Positions 1 to 9,021 of a stretch of 11,430 nucleotides of DNA are shown one piece after another. Position numbers and translations under genes: made by a program. Within the stretch, counting starts at the first letter, position 1. The number at the start of each line of letters is the position of its first letter. Below the pieces are notes generated by a model. The model worked only from the letters and a program-made list of their open reading frames with translations, was not told the origin of the DNA and ran no database searches. The DNA is from Candidatus Luteimonas excrementigallinarum. Its GTDB lineage: Bacteria > Pseudomonadota > Gammaproteobacteria > Xanthomonadales > Xanthomonadaceae. The stretch lies in assembly GCA_019115725.1 (NCBI GenBank), contig DXCY01000216.1, forward strand, positions 1 through 11,430, read 5' to 3'.

Positions 1-17
1 GAAGTGGTTGATTTAAT

Positions 18-911
18 TCATTTTCCAGTTCTCAGCGAGGCGCGCTTCAATGCACGTCGCTGCTCCCGCGGCAGGCTCCAGTCGTTGTTGAACAAGGCCG
101 GCTCCCAGCCGCCGTAGGTGGGGTTGGGCAGCATCCACCAGCGTTCGCCGAACCAGCCGCCGTGCCCGGCCACGGCGGCATCGCGCGCCTGGTGGGTGTT
201 GGCGGGCAGATGGACGAAATCGCTGAGCTGATCACCGAACTGCATCAGTACGCGGTGGCTGCGTCCCACCAGCTGGCGCCGGCACAGCTTGCCGCTGCGG
301 CTGCCGGGCTGTTCGCAGTCGGCCACGTCCATGCCCAGGCCGAGGAACACGTTCTCGTGCGCCACCGGCAGGCCAAGGGCGCGCAGGTTGGCAAGAGTGG
401 CGTCCTTCAGCCGGTGCTCGCGGTTGGTGACGTAGTACAGGGTGATGCCGCGCTCGGTGGCGGCGCGGGCGAACTCCACCACCCCGGGCACTGGCGTGGC
501 CTGCTGCTCGGCGACCCAGTCGGCCCAGGTGTCGTCGTCGTACTCCAGTCCGTCGCGGACCAGGCGGGCCTGGTAGACGGAGTTGTCGAGTACGGTTTCA
601 TCGATGTCCAGGATCACGGCCGGCGGCAGGCCGTGCCATTCACCGGCGTTGTCACGCTCGGCCGGTACCAGCGCGTCCCACTGCGGGTCGGCCAGGGCGG
701 CATCGAGCTGGCTGATCGCGCCGCGGTAGAGCGAGACCAGCGCCGTCTCGAATTCCTGCGAGCGCTGCACCCACAGCACGGCGTTGAGGTTGTCGTCGGC
801 GGTCGCGGTGCGGGCAGGGGCGGAGGCCGTTGGTGCGCTGGCGCAGCCGGCCAGGGCCAGGGCCAGCAGCGGCGTGAGCATGAGGGGCTGGGTCGGGCGT
901 TGCAGGCGCAT
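18..911 (-). CDS. HAD-superfamily acid phosphatase lipoprotein, e(P4)/class C type
   Basis: A 297-residue protein expected to remove phosphate from nucleotides and other phosphomonoesters at the cell envelope, as in the class C acid phosphatase / 5'-nucleotidase e(P4) family. The N-terminus is a lipoprotein signal: a hydrophobic stretch at about residues 10-22 ends in LALAGC, so Cys23 should be lipidated after cleavage. The HAD motifs are all present: DIDET at 102-106 (nucleophile D102, acid/base D104), VTNR at 161-164, the Lys of SGKLCRR (K208), and GDQLSDF at 226-232 with metal-binding D227 and D231. Length matches the family. The ATG at 909-911 has a GGAG ribosome site about 6 nt upstream. 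It lies 60 bp downstream of rep on the same strand, with no clear terminator between them, so it may be co-transcribed although no functional link is known. The substrate cannot be deduced from sequence alone. Confidence 0.92.
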   Translation of the reverse strand: MRLQRPTQPLMLTPLLALALAGCASAPTASAPARTATADDNLNAVLWVQRSQEFETALVSLYRGAISQLDAALADPQWDALVPAERDNAGEWHGLPPAVILDIDETVLDNSVYQARLVRDGLEYDDDTWADWVAEQQATPVPGVVEFARAATERGITLYYVTNREHRLKDATLANLRALGLPVAHENVFLGLGMDVADCEQPGSRSGKLCRRQLVGRSHRVLMQFGDQLSDFVHLPANTHQARDAAVAGHGGWFGERWWMLPNPTYGGWEPALFNNDWSLPREQRRALKRASLRTGK

Positions 912-971
912 CGCGGGCTCCGGATCAGGATGGGCCGCCGAGTGTACCCATCATCTGCCCCGCGACGTGAC

Positions 972-2957
972 TCAGTCGTTGAGCAGGGCCTGGATGGCGG
1001 CGAAGCCGGCGCTGGCGCGCTCCTGCTTGCGGGCGGCGTCGGCCACGGGGTCGGCGCCATCGCGCTGCAGTTCGGCGGGCGGCAGCTCGTCGAGGAAGCG
1101 GCTGGGCTCCAGGCGCAGCTTGCTGCCCCACTTCTGCACCTCGCGCGGATAGGACAGCCACAGCCGTTCCTTGGCCCGGGTGATGCCGACGTAGAGCAGG
1201 CGGCGCTCCTCATCCAGGCTGCCTTCGTCGATGCTGGCCTCGTGCGGCAGGGTGCCCTCGCTGACCCCGACCACAAACACGCAGCGGAATTCGAGGCCCT
1301 TGGCCGCGTGCATGCTCATCAGCCGCACCTGGTTGCCGCCTTCGTCGCGGTCGGCGTGGGTGAGCAGGGCCAGCTGTGCGGCGAGCTCGGCGGCGCCGGT
1401 GCCGCGGTTCTGGCGGCCGGGGCCGGCTTCGAACCAGTCGGCCAGTTCGTCCAGGTTGCCGCGGCGGATGGCGAACTGCGATTCGCTCTTGCACTGGGCG
1501 CGCAGCGCCGCCAGCAGCCCGGAGCGCTCGCACAGGCTGCGGACCAGATCGGCCGGCGGCATGCGCGAGGCATCGGCGCGCAGCCGACCGAGGATGTCGG
1601 CGAACCCGCCCAGCGCGCTGCCGGCGCGGGCAGGCAGCTGCTTGAGCAGGGTGATCGATTCGATCGCCCGCGCCATTGGCATGCCGGCGTTGCGGGCCAG
1701 CTCCGCCAGCCGCGCCAGGGTGGTGGCGCCCACCTCGCGCCGCGGTGACTGCACCGCGCGCAGGAACGCGGAATCATCGTCCGGATTGGCCACCAGCCGC
1801 AGCCAGGCCAGCGCGTCCTTGACCTCGGCCCGCTCCAGGAACGCGGTGCCGCCGGACAGGTGGTAGGGCACGCGGATCAGCTGCAGGGCCTTTTCCAGCG
1901 CCCTGGACTGGTAGTTGCTGCGGAACAGGATGCAGAAGTCGTTCCACGGAATCTGCTGCGCGTTGTGCAGGAAGTCGATCTCCGCGGCCACGCGCTCCGC
2001 CTCGTGCGCGGCATCGCGGCATTCCCAGATGCGGATCCGCTCGCCGTCGGCCTGCGCGCTCCACAGGGTCTTGGGATGCTCGTGCGGGTTGTTGGCGATC
2101 AGCGCGTTGGCGGAGCGCAGCACGCGGTTGGAGCAGCGGTAGTTCTGTTCCAGCTTGATGATCCGCAGGTTGGGGTAGTCCTGCCCCAGCTGCATCAGGT
2201 TTTCCGGGTTGGCGCCGCGCCAGGCGTAGATGCTCTGGTCGTCATCGCCCACGCAGGTGAAGTTGCCGGCCGGCCCGGCCAGGGCCATCAGCAGGCGGTA
2301 CTGGGCATCGTTGGTGTCCTGGCATTCGTCCACCAGCAGGTAGCCGATGCGCTCGCGCCAACCCAGCCGCGCGTCCTCGTCGTTTTCCAGGATCTGCACC
2401 GGCAGGCGGATCAGGTCGTCGAAATCGACCGCGTTGAACGTTTCCAGCCGCGTCTGGTAGCGCGCGTACAGTGCCGCGGCCTCGTGTTCGCGATTGGTGC
2501 GTGCTTCGGCGGCGGCTTCCTCCGGCGACAGGCCGGCGTTCTTGGCCCGCGATACCAGCTGCTGCATGGCCTGCACCACATCGGGCTTGGCGCCCGGGAG
2601 CAGGTCGCGGAACTGGCCCAGGCAGTCATCGGTATCGAATACAGAGAACCCGCGCCGCAGCCCGGCGCGTTCGTGTTCGATCTGCAGGATCCGCAGCCCC
2701 AGCGCGTGGAAGGTGCACACGGTCAGCCCCTCGGCCGCATCGCCGCGGATCCGCTGGGCCACGCGTTCGCGCATTTCCTTCGCCGATTTGTTGGTGAAGG
2801 TGATGGCCGCGATGCGTCGGGCCGGATAGCGTCCGGAACTGATCAGCCGGGCGATCTTTTCCACGATCACCCGGGTCTTGCCACTGCCGGCGCCGGCCAG
2901 CACCAGCAGGGGGCCTTCGCAGTGTTCGACGGCGGCGGATTGTTGGGGGTTGAGCAT
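972..2957 (-). CDS. rep: ATP-dependent DNA helicase Rep (UvrD/Rep superfamily 1)
   Basis: A 661-residue 3'-5' superfamily 1A DNA helicase that helps forks pass protein roadblocks and aids restart. E. coli Rep has 673 residues. Helicase motifs run in order: Walker A GAGSGKT at 22-28, Ia ITFTNKSAKEM at 52-62, Ib TFHALGLRI at 82-90, Walker B LLVDECQDTN at 207-216, III GDDDQSIYAWRGA at 237-249, IV QNYRCS at 271-276, V MSMHAAKGLEF at 547-557 and VI YVGITRAKERLW at 589-600 with its arginine finger. The start MLNPQQ aligns with the N-terminus of E. coli Rep, which supports the ATG at 2955-2957 although no good ribosome site precedes it. Rep is preferred over UvrD because the C-terminal tail is short and the opening LNP-Q resembles Rep. 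The gene is complete with no sign of damage. It is divergent from the Sel1 gene across 172 bp. Confidence 0.95.
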   Translation of the reverse strand: MLNPQQSAAVEHCEGPLLVLAGAGSGKTRVIVEKIARLISSGRYPARRIAAITFTNKSAKEMRERVAQRIRGDAAEGLTVCTFHALGLRILQIEHERAGLRRGFSVFDTDDCLGQFRDLLPGAKPDVVQAMQQLVSRAKNAGLSPEEAAAEARTNREHEAAALYARYQTRLETFNAVDFDDLIRLPVQILENDEDARLGWRERIGYLLVDECQDTNDAQYRLLMALAGPAGNFTCVGDDDQSIYAWRGANPENLMQLGQDYPNLRIIKLEQNYRCSNRVLRSANALIANNPHEHPKTLWSAQADGERIRIWECRDAAHEAERVAAEIDFLHNAQQIPWNDFCILFRSNYQSRALEKALQLIRVPYHLSGGTAFLERAEVKDALAWLRLVANPDDDSAFLRAVQSPRREVGATTLARLAELARNAGMPMARAIESITLLKQLPARAGSALGGFADILGRLRADASRMPPADLVRSLCERSGLLAALRAQCKSESQFAIRRGNLDELADWFEAGPGRQNRGTGAAELAAQLALLTHADRDEGGNQVRLMSMHAAKGLEFRCVFVVGVSEGTLPHEASIDEGSLDEERRLLYVGITRAKERLWLSYPREVQKWGSKLRLEPSRFLDELPPAELQRDGADPVADAARKQERASAGFAAIQALLND

Positions 2958-3129
2958 GGCAGGACAGCGATGGATCGGCCGCGCGGGCGGGCCGCAAGTC
3001 TACAGGGTGCGGTCTGGCCGGTTCCCCGCAGTGCCCCGCTTGCAGGCCGGGATCCGCGGCCCGGGGCAGGGCCGGTTATCATGCGCGGCGGTGCAAGCGG
3101 CGCTGGCCGGATCATGGGGAGGAGAACGG
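2958..3129. promoter_or_regulatory. Divergent intergenic region between rep and the Sel1-repeat gene
   Basis: These 172 bp contain no convincing gene and should carry promoters in both directions. On the plus strand a TATCAT hexamer at 3077-3082 matches five of six -10 positions, which would start transcription about 40 nt before the Sel1 gene; no good -35 hexamer sits at 16-18 bp. On the minus strand only a weak TAGACT box is seen, about 35-40 nt before rep. A strong plus-strand ribosome site, GGGGAGGAGA at 3116-3125, closes the region. The promoter calls are inference. Confidence 0.35.
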
Positions 3130-3849
3130 ATGCGACACCTGATTCTTGCGGGAATCATCGGCGTTCTGGTGGGCGCGGTGCCGGCTGTGCTTCCCGCCCA
3201 TGCCCAGGTCAGTGAGGAGCAGCTGGTCAACAGCGAAACCTTCATGTCGGCCCACCCCGACCTCCGGTTCCGCCATCTGGGACTGCAGGCGCGCGAGGAG
3301 GGGAAGCAGGAGCGGGCCTTCGTGTTTTTCCGCCGGGCGGCGCGCTATGCGGACAAGGTCTCGCAGGCGATGGTGGCCGAAATGCTGTGGAACGGCGAAG
3401 GCGTCGCCCAGGACCGGGCGCTGGGCTATGCCTGGATGGACCTGGCCGCCGAGCGTGCCTACCCCGGCTTCCTGACCCTGCGTGAGCGCTACTGGAAAGA
3501 GCTGGATGCACAGCAGCGGGAGGAAGCGGTCCGACGCGGTGACGCGGTCTACGCGGAATACGGCGATGCCGCGGCGCGGCCGCGGATCGACGCGGCCCTG
3601 CGCCGGGCGCGCAGCCGCATGACCGGCAGCCGCACCGGCTTCACCGGCACCCTGCAGGTATTCATTGCCGGCCCCAACGGGCAGATGCTGAGCATCGATG
3701 GCAGCCGGTTCTATGACCCCAAGTACTGGGATCCGGACCTCTACCAGGCCTGGCACGATGCGGTGTGGATGCAGCTGCGGCCCGGACGCGTGGATATCGG
3801 CGATGTGGAACCCCTGCGCCCGGGCGAGACAGCGGACGATGCTGACTGA
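3130..3849 (+). CDS. Exported Sel1-like repeat protein with an uncharacterised C-terminal region
   Basis: A 239-residue protein predicted to be secreted to the periplasm. Residues 1-25 form a signal peptide with likely cleavage after AHA (23-25). Residues about 63-110 look like Sel1/TPR-like helices, including YADKVSQAMVAEMLWNGEGV and ALGYAWMDLAAERAYP, close to the Sel1 pattern A..wy.kAA..g...A...L. Residues about 120-165 are charged and helical. The last 70 or so residues (from TGFTGTLQVFI, about 170) are rich in Gly, Tyr, Trp and Asp and match no family I recognise. The start at 3130 is chosen over upstream in-frame codons because it has a strong AGGAG 5 nt upstream and opens directly into the signal peptide. 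Sel1 proteins usually act as protein-interaction scaffolds; the partner here is unknown. It lies 34 bp before tdk on the same strand. Confidence 0.78.
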   Translation: MRHLILAGIIGVLVGAVPAVLPAHAQVSEEQLVNSETFMSAHPDLRFRHLGLQAREEGKQERAFVFFRRAARYADKVSQAMVAEMLWNGEGVAQDRALGYAWMDLAAERAYPGFLTLRERYWKELDAQQREEAVRRGDAVYAEYGDAAARPRIDAALRRARSRMTGSRTGFTGTLQVFIAGPNGQMLSIDGSRFYDPKYWDPDLYQAWHDAVWMQLRPGRVDIGDVEPLRPGETADDAD

Positions 3850-3866
3850 CGGCAGGGGCGCTGCCG
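3850..3866 (+). terminator. Short hairpin between the Sel1 gene and tdk
   Basis: A perfect 6-bp inverted repeat, CGGCAG and CTGCCG, with a 5-nt loop lies directly after the Sel1-gene stop codon. No T-run follows, so it is at best a weak terminator or an mRNA 3'-end stabiliser. It sits in the only 34 bp available to the tdk leader and could also affect tdk translation. Confidence 0.3.
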
Positions 3867-3883
3867 GGGATTAAACTTCGCCC

Positions 3884-4507
3884 ATGGCCAAGCTCTACTT
3901 CTACTACTCGGCGATGAACGCCGGAAAGACCACCACGCTGCTGCAGTCGGCGCACAACTACCGCGAGCGCGGCATGCGCACGATGATCCTGACCCCGGCG
4001 CTGGATGATCGCGCCGGCAGCGGGCGAGTGGCATCGCGGATCGGGCTGCAGGCCGAGGGCGTTCCGTTCGCCGCCACTGACGACCTGCAGCAGCTGGTGC
4101 AGCGCGATATCGCCGTCAACGGCCGGCTGCACTGCGTGCTGGTGGACGAGGCCCAGTTCCTGGCCCGCAGCCAGGTGTGGCAGCTGAGCGAGGTGGCCGA
4201 TGCGCTGGGCATCCCGGTGCTGTGCTACGGCCTGCGCACCGACTTCCGCGGTGAGCTGTTCGAGGGTAGCCAGTACCTGCTGGCCTGGGCGGACGAGCTG
4301 GTGGAGATCAAGACCATCTGCCACAGCGGCAGCAAGGCGACGATGACGGTGCGCGTGGACGAGGCCGGCTTTGCGGTGCACGCCGGGCCGCAGCTGGAGA
4401 TCGGCGGCAACGGCCGTTACGTGTCGGTCAGCCGGGCGGAATTCAAGAAGATCATGCAGGGCCAGGGGCGGATTGCGCCGCTGCAGCCGGATCTGCCGCT
4501 GGGTTGA
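3884..4507 (+). CDS. tdk: Thymidine kinase (type II, TK1-like)
   Basis: A 207-residue cytoplasmic enzyme that phosphorylates thymidine to dTMP with ATP in pyrimidine salvage. The P-loop is SAMNAGKT at 9-16, the Walker B/catalytic segment is LVDEAQFL at 86-93 with E89 as the expected base, and CYGLRTDFRGELF (114-126) and YVSV (179-182) are family hallmarks. Length matches E. coli TdK (205). The structural zinc site is unusual. Where E. coli has C-x-C in KTICFCGRK and C..H in YVSVCRKHY, this protein has KTICHSGSK and YVSVSRAEF, so only C146 of four ligands remains. The ATG at 3884 is fixed by the conserved N-terminus but has no proper ribosome site (only GGGGA about 13 nt away). A TAAACT box at 3872-3877 ends 6 nt upstream, so a leaderless mRNA is possible. 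The gene converges on the kinase gene. Confidence 0.95.
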   Translation: MAKLYFYYSAMNAGKTTTLLQSAHNYRERGMRTMILTPALDDRAGSGRVASRIGLQAEGVPFAATDDLQQLVQRDIAVNGRLHCVLVDEAQFLARSQVWQLSEVADALGIPVLCYGLRTDFRGELFEGSQYLLAWADELVEIKTICHSGSKATMTVRVDEAGFAVHAGPQLEIGGNGRYVSVSRAEFKKIMQGQGRIAPLQPDLPLG

Positions 4508-4509
4508 GG

Positions 4510-4520
4510 GGCGCCCGGGT

Positions 4521-4530
<10 letters not shown>
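4510..4530. terminator. Possible bidirectional hairpin at the tdk/kinase convergent junction
   Basis: A perfect 7-bp inverted repeat, GGCGCCC (4510-4516) and GGGCGCC (4524-4530), with a 7-nt loop. It begins 2 nt after the tdk stop codon, and the minus-strand kinase stop codon (4521-4523) lies in its loop. Its position between convergent ends suits termination in both directions, but neither side has a T-tract, so function is inferred from position and symmetry only. Confidence 0.45.
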
Positions 4531-7388
<2,858 letters not shown>

Positions 7389-7431
7389 GGCCGCTCAGCC
7401 GCGGTGGCGGCCGGTTCCCGCGCCGGTCAGG

Positions 7432-8004
7432 TCAGGCGGCCGGGCCATCCTGCAGGGCCGCCAACAGGTACAGCCGCGCTTTCTGCCAATCCCGGCGCAC
7501 GCTGCGTTCGGAGCGTTCCATCAGGGTGGCGATCTCCAGCTCCGACAGGCCGGCGAAATAGCGCAGCTCCACCACCCGGGCCAGGCGCTCGTCGGCGGCG
7601 GCCAGGTTGTTGAGGGCCGCGTCCAGGGCCAGCATGTCTTCGTCCAGGTGCAGCCCGCCGGGCAGGTCTTCCGGCAGGTCCGTGACCCGGTGCATGTCGC
7701 CACCGCGCTTGCGGGCCATGCGCTGGCGCGCGTAGTCCACCACCACGCTGCGCATGGCCGAGGCGGCATAGGCGAAGAAATGGGTGCGGTCCTCGAACCG
7801 GGCGGTGCGGCCGCCGGCGAGCTTCAGATAGGCCTCGTGCACCAGGGCGGTGGCATCCAGGGTCTGGCCGTACTGGCCGGACAGCTGGCGCCGTGCCATG
7901 GAGTGCAGCTCCTGGTACAGGGTGGACAGTACCTGGTCGAGGGCGCCGCGATCCCCATCCCGCGCGGCGTCCAGCCATTGGGTGATGTCTGTGCTATCCG
8001 CCAT
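7432..8004 (-). CDS. ECF sigma factor of the TIGR02999 / kinase-linked (ECF43-like) type
   Basis: A 190-residue extracytoplasmic-function sigma factor that would direct RNA polymerase to a specific regulon. Region 2 covers about 20-102 and contains TLDATALVHEAYLKL (48-62) and the family hallmark FFAYAASAMRSVVVDYARQR (77-96). Region 4 covers about 133-184 with the helix-turn-helix AGLSELEIATLMERSERSVR (151-170). In region 2.2 the usual acidic DAED-like residues are replaced by D-A-T-A, which puts T52 at the RNA-polymerase contact. Kinase-linked ECF sigma factors such as Vibrio EcfP are known to be activated by threonine phosphorylation near there. No anti-sigma gene is present; the Ser/Thr kinase follows after 43 bp. 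The ATG at 8002-8004 has a GGGGGAA ribosome site 6 nt upstream. It lies 60 bp downstream of mutM on the same strand. The target regulon is not in this window. Confidence 0.92.
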   Translation of the reverse strand: MADSTDITQWLDAARDGDRGALDQVLSTLYQELHSMARRQLSGQYGQTLDATALVHEAYLKLAGGRTARFEDRTHFFAYAASAMRSVVVDYARQRMARKRGGDMHRVTDLPEDLPGGLHLDEDMLALDAALNNLAAADERLARVVELRYFAGLSELEIATLMERSERSVRRDWQKARLYLLAALQDGPAA

Positions 8005-8064
8005 CGAATTCCCCCGCGGTGAGGGCCCACTATATACCTTATGTACAGGCCCGCACGGAGCCGC
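8005..8064 (-). promoter_or_regulatory. Candidate promoter of the sigma factor-kinase operon
   Basis: The 60 bp between mutM and the sigma gene include an unusually AT-rich run at about 8030-8046 (plus strand: tatataccttatgtac). Read on the minus strand it holds TATAGT (8034 to 8029), a five-of-six -10 match about 25 nt before the start codon; the corresponding -35 position is poor. A 5-bp inverted repeat (GGGCC...GGCCC) flanks the run. It could be a weak housekeeping promoter, a binding site for the sigma factor itself, or part of a read-through leader from mutM. Confidence 0.35.
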
Positions 8065-8877
8065 TCAACGCTGGCAGTGGCCGCACCACACCGAGGTGCG
8101 CTGGCCGATCAGGGCCTGCTTGAGCGGGCGGCTGCAGCGCTGGCAGGGCTGGCCCCCGCGCCCATAGGTGGACAGCTCCTGCTCGAAATAGCCGGGGGCG
8201 CCGTCCGGGGTGAGGAAATCGCGCAGGGTGGTGCCGCCGCGCTCGATCGCGGCCAGCAGGATCTGTTTCACCGCCGCGGCCAGGGCCTCGTAGCGATCGC
8301 GGGAGATGCGTCCGGCCGGCCGCAGCGGTGAGATTCCGGCCATGAACAGGGCCTCGGCGGCGTAGATGTTGCCCACGCCGACCACGGTCTTCTGGTCCAT
8401 CAGGAAGGTCTTCACCGGCGCCCGCCGGCCGCGCGAGCGCGACCACAGCCAGGCGCCACTGAAGTCTTCCGCCAGTGGCTCGGGCCCGAGTTCCCGCAGC
8501 AGCGGGTGCTCCTCGCCGGGCGCCTGCCAGAGCAGGCAGCCGAAGCGGCGCGGATCGTTGAAGCGCAGGGCGCGGCCGCTGTCGAGCACCAGGTCGAAAT
8601 GATCGTGCGCCCGGACCGGGGTGGAGGCATCGATCACCCGCAGGCTGCCGGACATGCCCAGGTGCATCAGCGCGCTGCCGGCACCGGTTTCCAGCAGCAG
8701 GTACTTGGCCCGCCGGTGCACGCCGTCCACGTGCTGGCCGGGGAGCAGGGCCTGGATCTGAGGCGGGATCGGCCAGCGCAGGTCCGGGCGGCGCAGGATC
8801 ACGCTGCGGATGGTACGTCCGGCCACGTGCGGCGCCAGGCCGCGGCGGGTGGTTTCGACTTCAGGAAGTTCAGGCAT
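8065..8877 (-). CDS. mutM: Formamidopyrimidine-DNA glycosylase (Fpg/MutM)
   Basis: A 270-residue base-excision-repair enzyme that removes 8-oxoguanine and ring-opened purines and then cuts the abasic strand. The start is fixed by biochemistry: the mature protein must begin with Pro2, so the ATG at 8875-8877 (MPELPEVETTRRGL) is used and the in-frame ATG at 8971-8973 is rejected. Key residues are P2 (Schiff-base nucleophile), E3, K58 in RRAKYLLLE, M75/R110-type intercalation positions, N170 in VGVGNIYAAEALF within the helix-two-turn-helix, and a C-terminal zinc finger with C245, C248, C265 and C268 that carries R260. The ribosome site is weak. The gene is complete and of normal length. It is upstream of the sigma factor gene on the same strand and divergent from the desaturase. 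Confidence 0.96.
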   Translation of the reverse strand: MPELPEVETTRRGLAPHVAGRTIRSVILRRPDLRWPIPPQIQALLPGQHVDGVHRRAKYLLLETGAGSALMHLGMSGSLRVIDASTPVRAHDHFDLVLDSGRALRFNDPRRFGCLLWQAPGEEHPLLRELGPEPLAEDFSGAWLWSRSRGRRAPVKTFLMDQKTVVGVGNIYAAEALFMAGISPLRPAGRISRDRYEALAAAVKQILLAAIERGGTTLRDFLTPDGAPGYFEQELSTYGRGGQPCQRCSRPLKQALIGQRTSVWCGHCQR

Positions 8878-9021
8878 CCAGCCAAGGTGGCGGCGGCGCC
8901 CGCGATGCGCAAGGGGGTGTGCTGAATGGGCGGCCGGGCATGACCTGCGGAGGATGGCAATCACGCACAGCACCCCCCATCATGGCGATTCCTTTCGCGT
9001 TGCTACGGTCCTGCTTCCTCC
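8878..9021. promoter_or_regulatory. Divergent intergenic region between mutM and the desaturase
   Basis: These 144 bp must hold promoters in both directions. I see no strong -10/-35 pair, no clear operator palindrome and no hairpin. Neither flanking gene has a good ribosome site. An open frame runs from mutM back to 8973, but using it would bury the catalytic proline, so I treat this stretch as non-coding. Confidence 0.3.

Noticed and set aside
162..1748. A 528-codon open frame on the plus strand antisense to the phosphatase and rep genes
   Set aside because: It is a shadow of GC-rich codons on the opposite strand: Ala/Gly/Gln-rich, no recognisable domain, and it crosses two well-supported genes.
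2878..3129. Upstream extension of the Sel1-protein frame
   Set aside because: It overlaps rep and would bury a clear signal peptide; the strong AGGAG site precedes the ATG at 3130.
1860..3215. A 451-codon plus-strand open frame antisense to rep
   Set aside because: Low-complexity composition typical of antisense frames in GC-rich DNA, with rep fully supported by all helicase motifs.
7389..7431. Small inverted repeat (GCCGC-GGTG-GCGGC) in the sigma-kinase spacer
   Set aside because: A 5-bp GC stem is expected by chance in sequence this GC-rich; there is no supporting signal.
8878..8973. N-terminal extension of mutM to an ATG at 8971-8973
   Set aside because: Fpg needs Pro2 as its free N-terminal nucleophile, so the extension would inactivate the enzyme; the extra residues are also Arg/His-rich noise.
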